64,000 nucleotides of DNA from Bacteroidales bacterium (GTDB lineage: Bacteria > Bacteroidota > Bacteroidia > Bacteroidales > Marinifilaceae). Positions 33,275-42,709 of this stretch are shown piece by piece. The translations under genes were made by a program, and so were the position numbers. The notes beneath the pieces are model-generated. The model saw only the letters and a list, made by a program, of their open reading frames with translations. It was not told the DNA's origin and searched no databases. Each line of letters begins with the position of its first letter. Positions within the stretch are counted from its first letter, which is position 1. The stretch spans positions 1 to 64,000 of the forward strand of contig SUWY01000011.1 in the NCBI GenBank assembly GCA_015061245.1, in the 5' to 3' direction.

Positions 33275-34114
33275 TTAGAATTTTATATTATCGATTAGTC
33301 GTATTTCACCGGCATAAACTGTAATACAAATTACTTTATTACCAGGTTCACTCCAATCTTCAGTTATCTTCAAGCTTATTTCATCAACAATCTCAACATA
33401 CTCTACTTCCAGTAGAGTATTTGAGTTTATTGATTTGATTATCCACTCCTTCAATTCATTTACACTCATAGTGTTATGAATATTTACAGCCTCGCTCAAT
33501 ACCTTGTGTATATGTGGAGCAGCTACTCTGTGTTCCGGAGTAAGTAATCTGTTTCTTGAACTCATTGCCAATCCATCACTCTCTCTGATGATTGGACATG
33601 ATACAATTTCAATTTTATATCCAAGTTGTGAAACCATACTTCTGATTATGGCAATTTGTTGGAAATCTTTCATTCCAAAAAAGGCTTTATCAGGCTTTAT
33701 AATATCGAAAAGTCTGCTTACAACTTGAGCTACTCCATTGAAATGACCCGGTCTTTTAGGGCCCTCCATAATATCACCAATGTATCCAAAATTGAATTGT
33801 CGAGTATCAGGTTCCGGATATATCTCTTTTACTGTGGGTGCAAATACAATATCACAACCTACTGTTTCAAGTAATTTTACATCATTCTCCAAGGTTCTTG
33901 GATATCTCTCTAAATCTTTTGGATCATTAAATTGAGTAGGATTTACAAATATGCTGACTGCAACTACATCACAACACTTCTTAGCCTGTTTTACCAATGA
34001 TAAGTGACCATCATGAAGTGCACCCATTGTAGGAACAAAGCCAACTACCTTTCCCTCTTGCTTACACAGTTTTATATAACTGTCTATCTTCTCTTTTGTT
34101 TCAAAAAGCTCCAT
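33275..34114 (-). CDS. panC: Pantothenate synthetase
   Basis: 279 residues from the ATG at 34114; a TTG two codons upstream is less likely. Motifs: [16 protein letters not shown] (HIGH-like ATP site), [19 protein letters not shown] (split in the family as substrate site), FGMKDFQQ and the MSSRN loop. It joins pantoate to beta-alanine, the product of the neighbouring PanD. Confidence 0.96.
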   Translation of the reverse strand: MELFETKEKIDSYIKLCKQEGKVVGFVPTMGALHDGHLSLVKQAKKCCDVVAVSIFVNPTQFNDPKDLERYPRTLENDVKLLETVGCDIVFAPTVKEIYPEPDTRQFNFGYIGDIMEGPKRPGHFNGVAQVVSRLFDIIKPDKAFFGMKDFQQIAIIRSMVSQLGYKIEIVSCPIIRESDGLAMSSRNRLLTPEHRVAAPHIHKVLSEAVNIHNTMSVNELKEWIIKSINSNTLLEVEYVEIVDEISLKITEDWSEPGNKVICITVYAGEIRLIDNIKF

Positions 34115-34211
34115 AGTCAAGCTTTTAATTTAAAGAATAAACTTTTAAAAGTCATTAATAAATTTGACTGCAAGTTTACTAACTATTTTTGAGATAAAAA
34201 AAATAATCAGA

Positions 34212-34694
34212 CTATTTTAGGAGTTTACCTATGTTTTTAAAAAGTTTTGAAAGATGGTCAAGAATATCTTTATGTGAGGCATACTCGTGCATGACAATGA
34301 AAATTGTGTCATCGCCTGCAATAGTTCCTAAAATATTCTCTGAGTGGCTATCATCAATAATTACTGTTACTGCGTTGGCATAACCTGATAAAGTTTTTAT
34401 GACAGCAATATTTCCGGAAAAGGCTACGCTTTTTATTGCTGCAGATAGACCATGTTGTTTCTGCTCCTCTTTTATGTTTTGTTCAACTGCAGATTCTGGA
34501 ATATAGTAATATGGTGTCTCATTTTTACTGTTGTGTTTCACCACATTAAGTTCTTTTAAATCACGTGATAAGGTACTTTGCGTTACCTTAAAACCCGATC
34601 TTTTTAATTTAATAGATAGATCCTCTTGCGATGAAATTTTCTCGGTTGCCAATATTTTTCTGATGGCAAAAAGTCTTTTTGATTTTATCTTCAT
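34212..34694 (-). CDS. argR: Arginine repressor
   Basis: 160 residues. The N-terminal winged helix carries VTQSTLSRDLKELNVVK; the C-terminal arginine-binding, hexamerisation domain has GYANAVTVIIDD and GTIAGDDTIFIV. It probably controls arginine genes, including argF' nearby, but I could not identify its operator with confidence. It is transcribed away from the penicillin-binding protein gene. Confidence 0.93.
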   Translation of the reverse strand: MKIKSKRLFAIRKILATEKISSQEDLSIKLKRSGFKVTQSTLSRDLKELNVVKHNSKNETPYYYIPESAVEQNIKEEQKQHGLSAAIKSVAFSGNIAVIKTLSGYANAVTVIIDDSHSENILGTIAGDDTIFIVMHEYASHKDILDHLSKLFKNIGKLLK

Positions 34695-34761
34695 AATGTG
34701 GTGATATCCTTTTAGTACAACAAAGGTAATGAAAATAGAGGTTGTTTTTAATTTATTTCTT

Positions 34762-34769
34762 TAATTTTG
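34762..34769 (+). promoter_or_regulatory. -7 box for the class A PBP gene
   Basis: TAATTTTG matches TAnnTTTG, with a TTG at 34742-34744 (17 bases upstream). Initiation near 34775 gives a ~25-base leader. Confidence 0.55.
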
Positions 34770-34800
34770 TGGTTTACAATTGTAATATGTAGAGAAAGAT

Positions 34801-37137
34801 ATGAAGAGAATACATAAATTTCTACTGATTTTCTGGGGTCTTGTAATATTGGGAGTAGGAGCTATAGTTCTTATGTTTCACCTTATAGCAGCAGGAAAAT
34901 TGGGTTTTATGCCAAGTTTGGAGGAACTTGCAAATCCTCACAATAGGTTTGCATCGGAAATATATTTCGATAATGGACCTATGATGGGGCAATACTTTAA
35001 GGAGGAGAATAGAAGATTCGTTGAGTATAAAGATATTCCCGAGTGTGTAGTTGATGCACTTATTGCAACCGAAGATGTACGTTTTTATGATCATAGTGGA
35101 ATAGATGTACGAGGTTTGGGACGTGTTGTAAAGGGTTTGGCTACAGGTAACAGTTCGGCAGGAGGAGGAAGTACAATCAGTCAGCAGTTGGCTAAAATGT
35201 TGTTTCCTCGTGAACGGAATATGGGAAAAATTCAGTTGGTCTTTAGAAAATTCCGTGAGTGGGTAATTGCTGTAAAACTTGAGAGAAACTACACCAAGGA
35301 GGAGATAATTGCAATGTATCTTAACAAATATGATTTTGTTAATCTTGCAGTTGGAATCAGCTCTGCGGCAGAGATATATTTCAGTATACCAGTTGATTCG
35401 TTAAGGGTAGAGCAGGCTGCTATGCTTGTAGGTATGGCTAAAAACGCCTCTTTGTACAATCCATTGGTTCGTCCGGAAAAGACACTAAACAGAAGAAATG
35501 TTGTTCTTTCGCAGATGGAGAAGTATGGAATGCTTGATAAAAATGTAAGAGATTCATTAGCCGAGTTACCACTTGGAATAAAATTTAGTAGAGCAAGCCA
35601 TAAAGAGGGATTGGCAACATATTTCCGTGAATATTTGCGTCTATATTTAACTGCAAATAAGCCTGATAAATCAAAATATCGTTGGAATAAGCAGCAATAT
35701 CCAATCGATTCTGCGGCATGGGAGAATGATCCTCTGTATGGATGGGTGAATAAGAATGTAAAGGCTGATGGTTCAAATTATAATCTATACTCAGATGGAT
35801 TAAAGATCTATACATCGCTTGATTCAAGAATGCAGCAATATGCAGAAGAGGCTGTTAAGGAGCATTTGTGTGGAACTTTGCAACCAACTTTTGACCGTGA
35901 AAGAAGGAATAAAAAGAATCCTCCGTTCTCAAATGACCTTGATAAGGAGGAGATAGATAAAATTATGAAAACCTCTATCAAGCGCTCTGAGAGATATACA
36001 GAGATGAAGAGTGCAGGTGCTTCTGAGAAGGAGATTATGGCTTCGTTCAAGGAGAAGCGGGATATGAAGATTTTCACTTGGAAGGGAGTTAGAGATACTG
36101 TTATGACTCCCGAGGATTCTTTGAAACACTATAAGTCTTTCTTTAGAGCCGGAGTTATGGTAATGGAGCCCTCGTCCGGAAAGATTAAGGCATATGTAGG
36201 AGGACCGGATTACAGATACTTCATGTACGATATGGTATCGGTAGGAAAACGTCAGGTTGGTTCTACTATTAAGCCAATTCTATACACTTTGGCAATGCAG
36301 GAGGGACTGAGTCCGTGCGAGGAGGTTCCAAATATTCCTCAGACATTTATTTTACCAGATGGTAAGTCTTGGACAGCACGCGGAGGTACCAAACGTATTG
36401 GAGAGATGGTGACATTGAAGTGGGGATTGGCAAACTCGGAGAACAATATTTCCGGATGGGTTTTGAAACAATTTACTCCTCAAGCTGTTGCAGATATGGC
36501 TGCAAAGATGGGCATCACAGGATTTATAGATCCGGTTCCTTCGGTATTCTTGGGAACTTCGGAGATAAGTGTAAAGGAGATGACAGCAGCTTACTCTATC
36601 TATGCTAATAAAGGTGTTTATAACACTCCTCTACCTGTAACAAGAATCGAGGATAAGTTGGGTAATGTTTTGGCGGAGTTTGTTCCTGAAACACGCGATG
36701 TTATTACAGAGCAGACAGCATATTTGATGTGTAATTTGCTACAAGGAGTTGTAAACGAAGGTACAGGAGTTCGTCTAAGATACAAATATCAGCTACAGAA
36801 TCCAATGGGAGGAAAGACAGGAACAACACAGAGTCACTCTGATGGTTGGTTTATGGCTGTCACTCCTGAGCTTGTAGGTGGAGTTTGGGTAGGTGCAGAG
36901 GATCGCTCTGTCCATTTCCAAAATTTGGCAAATGGTCAGGGTGCTAATATGTCATTGCCTATATGGGCCCTATTCTTGCAGAAGGTTCAGGCGGATAAAT
37001 CAATAGGTTATGCAGGTCTTGATTTTATTAAGCCGGCAGGAATGAATTTGAGATTGGACTGTAACAGTAGTGAGGAGAGTACAACAGGGCAGGGAGATAC
37101 TATAATTATAGAGGAGGACGAGGAGGACTTCTATTAA
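34801..37137 (+). CDS. Class A penicillin-binding protein (PBP1A type)
   Basis: 778 residues with one N-terminal membrane helix (~8-30). Glycosyltransferase GT51: EDVRFYDHSGID near residue 92 and GGSTISQQLAKML near 122. Transpeptidase: the SxxK serine in QVGSTIKP near 490, the SEN motif near 545 and KTGTT near 680. It polymerises and cross-links peptidoglycan on the periplasmic face. The C-terminus is very acidic (EEDEEDFY). RadA follows after 10 bases. Confidence 0.95.
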   Translation: MKRIHKFLLIFWGLVILGVGAIVLMFHLIAAGKLGFMPSLEELANPHNRFASEIYFDNGPMMGQYFKEENRRFVEYKDIPECVVDALIATEDVRFYDHSGIDVRGLGRVVKGLATGNSSAGGGSTISQQLAKMLFPRERNMGKIQLVFRKFREWVIAVKLERNYTKEEIIAMYLNKYDFVNLAVGISSAAEIYFSIPVDSLRVEQAAMLVGMAKNASLYNPLVRPEKTLNRRNVVLSQMEKYGMLDKNVRDSLAELPLGIKFSRASHKEGLATYFREYLRLYLTANKPDKSKYRWNKQQYPIDSAAWENDPLYGWVNKNVKADGSNYNLYSDGLKIYTSLDSRMQQYAEEAVKEHLCGTLQPTFDRERRNKKNPPFSNDLDKEEIDKIMKTSIKRSERYTEMKSAGASEKEIMASFKEKRDMKIFTWKGVRDTVMTPEDSLKHYKSFFRAGVMVMEPSSGKIKAYVGGPDYRYFMYDMVSVGKRQVGSTIKPILYTLAMQEGLSPCEEVPNIPQTFILPDGKSWTARGGTKRIGEMVTLKWGLANSENNISGWVLKQFTPQAVADMAAKMGITGFIDPVPSVFLGTSEISVKEMTAAYSIYANKGVYNTPLPVTRIEDKLGNVLAEFVPETRDVITEQTAYLMCNLLQGVVNEGTGVRLRYKYQLQNPMGGKTGTTQSHSDGWFMAVTPELVGGVWVGAEDRSVHFQNLANGQGANMSLPIWALFLQKVQADKSIGYAGLDFIKPAGMNLRLDCNSSEESTTGQGDTIIIEEDEEDFY

Positions 37138-37147
37138 TCAGAACTTT

Positions 37148-38512
37148 ATGGCTAAACTTAAAACTGTATATGTATGCCGCAATTGCGGAGCTAAAGAGAG
37201 TAAATGGGTTGGAAAGTGCTCGGTGTGCGGAGAGTGGAACAGTTTTGAGGAGGAGACAGAGGTTCAAGGGGGTGTTAAAAATAGCAGAATATTGCAGCCT
37301 AAAGCCCCTGTTAGAGCATTGAAACTATCTGAAGTAAAGGTAGGTGAAGAGAGTAGGGTAGATACCGGTGATAGCGAATTAAACAGAGTATTAGGAGGAG
37401 GTTTAGTTCCTGGTTCACTAATATTATTAGGTGGAGAGCCGGGCATAGGAAAATCTACACTATCACTTCAATTAGCTCTTAGCAGTAAAAGTAAAGTTCT
37501 ATACTTTTCGGGCGAGGAGAGTGTTTCACAAATTAAAATGAGGGCTGAAAGATTAGAGATGAGTAATAGTGAATGTCTCTTTCTTTCCGGAAACTCATTG
37601 GAGATTGTTTTGGATCAAGCTACACAAATATTGCCTGAACTATTGATAATAGATTCAATTCAAACATTAGCAACCGAGAGTGTTGATGCAATACCCGGAA
37701 CTTTAACTCAAATTCGTGAATGCACAAATGCACTTTTGCGTTTTGCCAAAGAGAATTCAATATCTGTAATTCTAATAGGTCACATAACTAAAGATGGTCA
37801 GTTGGCCGGTCCAAAGGTACTTGAACACATGGTTGATACGGTTCTTCAATTCGAGGGTGATCGTCAGCATATGTATAGAATTCTTCGTTCGATAAAGAAT
37901 AGATTTGGTTCAACTTCTGAGATTGGAATTTATGAAATGTTACAATCCGGATTGCGTCAGGTAACCAATCCATCTGAATTACTTCTATCCAATGATTTAG
38001 ATGAGTTGAGTGGAGTGGCAGTTGCGGCAACTGTTGAGGGAGTCAGACCTATTTTACTGGAGGTTCAAGCATTGGTTTCAACAGCTGCATACGGAGTTCC
38101 TCAAAGAACAGCAACCGGATTTGATGGTCGCAGGTTAAATATGTTGCTTGCAGTTTTAGAGAAACGTGTTGGATTCAAATTGGCAACCAAAGATGTATTC
38201 ATAAATATAGCAGGAGGAATAAAGGTTGCTGACCCGGCAATGGATTTGGGAGTTGTAATGGCAATACTTTCGTCCAATATAGATATGGCACTTCCCTCTG
38301 ATACCGTTTTTGCGGGCGAGGTTGGTCTATCGGGCGAGGTTAGAGCGGTTAGCCGTATAGAGCAGAGAATATTCGAAGCAGAAAAGCTGGGATTTAAGAG
38401 AATATACGTTCCCATAGGAAATAAGAAATCAATCACAAAAACACCAAAGTCAATAAAAGTTTGCTTCATAGGCAGAGTTTCAGAACTTTTCAGAGATCTT
38501 TTTAAGGGGTAA
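37148..38512 (+). CDS. radA: DNA repair protein RadA
   Basis: 454 residues. Zinc finger CRNCGAKESKWVGKCSVCGEW at residues 10-30 (CxxC...CxxC), Walker A GGEPGIGKSTL near 95, Walker B LLIIDSIQT near 175, the RadA-specific KNRFG near 253 and a Lon-protease-like C-terminal domain from ~300. It helps branch migration in recombination. Its end lies 18 bases before the sigma-54 promoter of the lipoprotein operon. Confidence 0.96.
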   Translation: MAKLKTVYVCRNCGAKESKWVGKCSVCGEWNSFEEETEVQGGVKNSRILQPKAPVRALKLSEVKVGEESRVDTGDSELNRVLGGGLVPGSLILLGGEPGIGKSTLSLQLALSSKSKVLYFSGEESVSQIKMRAERLEMSNSECLFLSGNSLEIVLDQATQILPELLIIDSIQTLATESVDAIPGTLTQIRECTNALLRFAKENSISVILIGHITKDGQLAGPKVLEHMVDTVLQFEGDRQHMYRILRSIKNRFGSTSEIGIYEMLQSGLRQVTNPSELLLSNDLDELSGVAVAATVEGVRPILLEVQALVSTAAYGVPQRTATGFDGRRLNMLLAVLEKRVGFKLATKDVFINIAGGIKVADPAMDLGVVMAILSSNIDMALPSDTVFAGEVGLSGEVRAVSRIEQRIFEAEKLGFKRIYVPIGNKKSITKTPKSIKVCFIGRVSELFRDLFKG

Positions 38513-38530
38513 ATGTCGTAAGAAAACATT

Positions 38531-38545
38531 TGGCACGTTTTTTGC
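38531..38545 (+). promoter_or_regulatory. Sigma-54 promoter of the fimbrillin/DUF4493 operon
   Basis: TGGCAC (38531-38536), five bases, TTGC (38542-38545): a perfect match to the RpoN -24/-12 consensus. Initiation is expected near 38557, about 22 bases before the start codon at 38579. A 6-base inverted repeat (AAATGT 38511-38516, ACATTT 38526-38531) touches the -24 element. The enhancer-binding activator site would have to lie inside radA. Confidence 0.8.
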
Positions 38546-38578
38546 TGTAGGCCTTGATGGAAAAAAGAACTATTTTTA

Positions 38579-40147
38579 ATGAAGAGTCGATTTACTTTAT
38601 TTTTATCATTGATAGTAGCACTATTAACGGTTGCTTGTCAATCTGATGATTTGTGCGAGAATGAGTCATTGGATAGGGTGGCAATAGATGTGTCATTATC
38701 AATAGATAACAGTTCAAGAATATCATATACATCCGATTTTGCATTAGCATTTTCTCCAAATGATAAGATGGAGATTATGGAGCGAAATTTGATGGATATC
38801 ACTACACTTGTTTATAACTACGATTTAGGACAATTCCTTGGGAAGATATATGTTCCTCGTAATGCACAAAGTTATGAGGTATGTACTCATGTTGGAGCAA
38901 AGAGCTACTCAGCCGAGAAAGCAACATTTGAGATATCTTCATCACAAATTGGTTCTGCCGGAGTATATTTGGCAGGATTGTGGCAATTGACCAATTTCCA
39001 GGATTTGTCGCTTCAAATGGCTCAACTTTCATCAATGCTTGCATTTACAGTAAATCCGTCATCTGATGGAATATCTGAAATAATATTAGAGAGCGTTGCA
39101 GGAGAAATGATTGCCGGAACACTGGAGTATGATTATGAGGACCTTGTATACAGATTAAACGGAACTTCATCGAAGATATCTGTAAAACCTGTGGTAAGTC
39201 CTACAAGCGCAACACAATACGTTATCAATATATTACCGGTATCCCTATCAAAGGGGGCCTACTTGACTATAGTAGACAAGAAGGGTAATAAGATGCGTTT
39301 GACATTGAATTACGAGAGTGTATGTAACTTTGATATAAACAAGGTTGTAATTCTTCCGGATGTTATAAACCAGCAATCCGTGGGAGTTGAGTTGGGAAAA
39401 GTTTACTCTTCATACACAGTTGATGAGGTTCCAACACCCAATAACAACCTTGATGGCTCAACAATATGGGTAGAGCAGAGTAGAAGTGTTGGAATATCAA
39501 CAGCCTTAGTCAAAGAGGCAGGATTATATGTAGACGGAGTAAAGCATATTGGAACCTACTCTACTGATGGAGTTATAAGTGCATTGACTCTATCTTCTCA
39601 AAGTTGGGCGGAACATTCAGTTGAGGCATACATTGTGGATTTAGATGGAGTTGAGGTGCGTTCAGCTGCAAAGAGTGTAGCGGTTACGGGATTGCCATAC
39701 ACTCGTTCTTTTGAAGGTATATCTTCTTCCATTCTTTCTGATAATTGGGGATGGAAACACTCTTCATTAGTTAGTGCATCAGATAACGGAGTTCAAATGA
39801 CAATAGACTCATATATAACTACACCACAGTTTTATATTCCAAATACAATATTAGTTAATACAATTATAACTAATACAACTAATGATTTAACTGCCGCGAA
39901 TCAGATTATTTATGCAACACCTGTTTCTCGAGAAATGGGAAGAACTATAACAGGCGGAGTTACAGTCGCTGCCAATTATAATGGAGATTATAGTCCATCA
40001 AACGCTACTGATTCTGAAGTATCATCGGCCATAACCTTAACGAAGGTAAAACCTTGTCTTCAATATAGTACGTTGGTAACAGGAGGAATGTTTTGGGTTG
40101 AATATACCTTGTACGTTACTAAGGTTGTTATTAATTACGCAAATTAA
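38579..40147 (+). CDS. Fimbrillin-like surface lipoprotein, large
   Basis: 522 residues. Signal peptide with lipobox LLTVAC, then QSDD, an acidic start that in Bacteroidota favours surface export. The N-terminal ~260 residues resemble Mfa-like fimbrillins (SRISYTSDFALAFSPNDKMEI). The C-terminal ~170 residues share with the 643-residue protein encoded at 42710 a segment ending in SxxxxVTGLPY, so the two are paralogues in their C-terminal module. First gene of a five-gene sigma-54 unit. An adhesin or pilus-subunit role is inferred from family resemblance. Confidence 0.65.
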   Translation: MKSRFTLFLSLIVALLTVACQSDDLCENESLDRVAIDVSLSIDNSSRISYTSDFALAFSPNDKMEIMERNLMDITTLVYNYDLGQFLGKIYVPRNAQSYEVCTHVGAKSYSAEKATFEISSSQIGSAGVYLAGLWQLTNFQDLSLQMAQLSSMLAFTVNPSSDGISEIILESVAGEMIAGTLEYDYEDLVYRLNGTSSKISVKPVVSPTSATQYVINILPVSLSKGAYLTIVDKKGNKMRLTLNYESVCNFDINKVVILPDVINQQSVGVELGKVYSSYTVDEVPTPNNNLDGSTIWVEQSRSVGISTALVKEAGLYVDGVKHIGTYSTDGVISALTLSSQSWAEHSVEAYIVDLDGVEVRSAAKSVAVTGLPYTRSFEGISSSILSDNWGWKHSSLVSASDNGVQMTIDSYITTPQFYIPNTILVNTIITNTTNDLTAANQIIYATPVSREMGRTITGGVTVAANYNGDYSPSNATDSEVSSAITLTKVKPCLQYSTLVTGGMFWVEYTLYVTKVVINYAN

Positions 40148-40151
40148 TAGA

Positions 40152-41042
40152 ATGAAGAATATTAAGAAATACATATTATCAACAATCTTGTTAATATTTT
40201 TTGCCTGTAGTGCAGATTCTGTGGTACAGGAATATGAAAAGATGGGCGAGGTTTCTTTTGAATTACAAGTTGATAAAGAGTTGGTCTCATCACGTTCAGC
40301 ATTGCCGGTGGTGCCCGATGAGATTAACTTGGACATTGTTCCCGATGATAAGACTACAGGAACAGAGAAACGCTATATGTTATCAAGCACAAACGGAGTA
40401 TTCAAGAGAAAATCAATTTTGGCTCCGGGTACATATAACTGTAAGGCCTATTCATATAGCAGTGTCGATAGAGCATTGAAAGAAGGAGAGCGAGGAGTAG
40501 CATGGTTCTATTCAGAGTTAGCTCCGGATAACCATTTTGAAATATCAACAGAAAACACCACTCCGGTAAATCTTGTATTGAAAGTGGCAAACAGTAAAAT
40601 CTCATTGGTAAAGAATGGTGATTTTACCAATGAAGAGATTTTTGCATTGACAAAAGCTGCTGTCTATACTGCTGATGCAACATCGAGAAAGTTGGAGTAT
40701 CCTTTGATGGATGGAACAGAGTATGGCTGGTTTAAAGCTAATCAAGATATAATGGTTCAGGTATTTTTCACCTATAAAGGGCAGAAGTACTATAAAATGC
40801 TTAACATAGGAGAGAAGAGTATAGCGGCTAACCACCATATAATAACAATGAAACCCTCGCTCGGAGGAATTGGCTCTATTACAATTCAGGTTGATAATGG
40901 ATTGGAGGTTGAGCACAAGATTGTTGTATTGAATGTTGATGGTTCTATCTTAATAGGTTCTGCCTCAGGAATCTATAAGGTTGCTGTTGACAATGAAATA
41001 GATAAGAGTGAGGGAGGTATAGATTTTAACCCGGAAGAGTAA
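40152..41042 (+). CDS. DUF4493-like lipoprotein (first of three in tandem)
   Basis: 296 residues from the ATG 4 bases after the previous stop; an upstream in-frame ATG overlaps that gene. Lipobox LIFFAC. The start of the mature part (MGEVSFELQV) and the end (GGIDFNPEE) are shared in form with the next two genes. Between them are the typical pieces APGTYNCKAYSY, YTYKGQKYYKM-like FFTYKGQKYYKML and an Ig-like strand pattern. The family occurs in Bacteroidales surface lipoprotein clusters; exact function unknown. Confidence 0.65.
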   Translation: MKNIKKYILSTILLIFFACSADSVVQEYEKMGEVSFELQVDKELVSSRSALPVVPDEINLDIVPDDKTTGTEKRYMLSSTNGVFKRKSILAPGTYNCKAYSYSSVDRALKEGERGVAWFYSELAPDNHFEISTENTTPVNLVLKVANSKISLVKNGDFTNEEIFALTKAAVYTADATSRKLEYPLMDGTEYGWFKANQDIMVQVFFTYKGQKYYKMLNIGEKSIAANHHIITMKPSLGGIGSITIQVDNGLEVEHKIVVLNVDGSILIGSASGIYKVAVDNEIDKSEGGIDFNPEE

Positions 41043-41048
41043 CAAGAT

Positions 41049-41846
41049 ATGAGAATAAAGAGAGTTATATCTGTATTATGTGCACTATTGACATTTGGAG
41101 TGTCAATTTCGTGTAGCAACAGTGATATTGATAATTGCGGAACAGGAAATGTGACCTTCAATATCAGTGCAGATCACTATATAAATGAGTCGAGAGCAAC
41201 AGTGGAACTTCCTGTTCCCGATACTTTGATATTGGGCATGTTGCGCGATGCTAATCAGGTTTACAAGGCTATTAAAGTTCCTTTGAATAATGGAGTAAGT
41301 TCTCCATTCACTCAGATTGTAAGCACAAATACATACACTTTTGTAGCAACAAACTATGTATTCCGTGACTCTGTTTACGCCCAAAATAAAGGTAGAGGTG
41401 ACGCATGGTATTTGGCAGGAGAGGAGAGAACCGTAAATACCGGCGATGAATTCCAGATAAATCTAACCGCTTCTGTATATAACTTTAAAGTTACTTTGGA
41501 GTATTCTGACGGATTTAATGTATTAGAGAATTGTGTGGCAACTGTATATGTAAATTCATATCCGGATAGAAAGATAGAGTATCCCCACTCTACCGATTTA
41601 GGCGAGGCTTGGTTTGATTCCGGTTCTACTATGACTATTGAACTTGATTTTACATACAATGGAGTAAAAAAGCATAAAGTCTACTCAAATGCATTGAGTG
41701 AATTGGCACCAGAGGGAGTTGCTCAACCTGCAACATGGTATCATATAACTTTGACTCCAACCGTAGCAAGCGGTGATGTGTCAATTACTGTATCAAGTGT
41801 AATAGAGAAGGTGAACGGAGGTATAGATGTAAACCCCAAAAATTGA
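41049..41846 (+). CDS. DUF4493-like lipoprotein (second)
   Basis: 265 residues with lipobox SVSISC, mature start near GNVTFNISAD and end NGGIDVNPKN, paralogous to its neighbours. Internal FTYNGVKKHKVYS parallels FTYKGQKYYKML in the first copy. It overlaps the next gene by four bases, so the three are translated together. Confidence 0.65.
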   Translation: MRIKRVISVLCALLTFGVSISCSNSDIDNCGTGNVTFNISADHYINESRATVELPVPDTLILGMLRDANQVYKAIKVPLNNGVSSPFTQIVSTNTYTFVATNYVFRDSVYAQNKGRGDAWYLAGEERTVNTGDEFQINLTASVYNFKVTLEYSDGFNVLENCVATVYVNSYPDRKIEYPHSTDLGEAWFDSGSTMTIELDFTYNGVKKHKVYSNALSELAPEGVAQPATWYHITLTPTVASGDVSITVSSVIEKVNGGIDVNPKN

Positions 41847-42694
41847 TGATTATGAAGAAGATAGTATATATATTGACATTAGGGGCTATTTTTACAGCCT
41901 GTGATAGTAACATAGAGCCGATGAGTAATATGGGCGAGGCCTCGTTCAATATTAAAACATCGGGAGTGATGACCTCGGACAAGGAGTCAAGAGCAGATGG
42001 TGCGCAAGGTATTGCCGATGAGACAATAACCGTTGATCTACCGGAGGAGTTGACTGTAAGTTTTGTCCACACAGGAATCAGTGGAGAGGATGGCTCGGTT
42101 GTTATTGCAAAGAGTGCTAGTGACCAATATATGGAGAACTGTGCAATCATGACCGGAACGTACGATATGGAGGCTTATAACTATGCTACCGATGCATTGG
42201 CGCTTGCAGCTAATGGAGGTCGTGGTGATGTTCGATATCATGGTTCTAAACCAAATGTTACAATTCTTGATGGTAGTACCACAATTATTGATATGAATGT
42301 CTCAATTACCAATAGTATGGTAAAGATAACTGAGACAGGTTTCAACGAGAGTAAAAATTACACACTATCGGAGGTAACCGTAATAGGTTCAGTAAATGGA
42401 TCTCCGTACCGCTCAGTAGTTTTCAATAGCTTTGATGGAACAGAGGAGGCGTGGTTTGCTGTAGGACAGGAGCTATCTTTAAAGATCTATTTTGAGTATC
42501 AAGGAGAGCAGTATTATAAAGTTGTAGGTTTTGAAGATCAGATAGTGACAGAAGCAAAACACTGTTACGATGTTGAGATTCGCCCATCGGAGAGTGGTTT
42601 TGGTTCATTAACAATTACAGTTGATAATTCGTTGACAGTAACAACAGCGGATATCTATTTTGATCCAATGGATGGAATACCTGTTACAGAGTAA
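41843..42694 (+). CDS. DUF4493-like lipoprotein (third)
   Basis: 283 residues; ATGA overlap with the gene before, and a second ATG two codons on is equally possible. Lipobox IFTAC, mature start MGEASFNIKT, then TGTYDMEAYNYATD, FEYQGEQYYKVVG and a DPMDGIP end. Same family as its two upstream neighbours. A run of acidic residues follows the lipidated Cys only loosely. Confidence 0.65.
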   Translation: MMIMKKIVYILTLGAIFTACDSNIEPMSNMGEASFNIKTSGVMTSDKESRADGAQGIADETITVDLPEELTVSFVHTGISGEDGSVVIAKSASDQYMENCAIMTGTYDMEAYNYATDALALAANGGRGDVRYHGSKPNVTILDGSTTIIDMNVSITNSMVKITETGFNESKNYTLSEVTVIGSVNGSPYRSVVFNSFDGTEEAWFAVGQELSLKIYFEYQGEQYYKVVGFEDQIVTEAKHCYDVEIRPSESGFGSLTITVDNSLTVTTADIYFDPMDGIPVTE

Positions 42695-42709
42695 TAAAGT
42701 AAGAGTGTA

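Noticed and set aside
34561-34568. TCACGTGA as a third parS-like site
   Set aside because: Only the central 8 bases are palindromic; flanks do not match, and it lies in argR coding sequence.
41705-41730. TGGCAC at 41705 as another sigma-54 promoter
   Set aside because: The -12 TTGC is not at the required five-base spacing, and it lies inside a coding sequence. The same applies to TGGCAC hexamers near 1612, 4463 and 5747.
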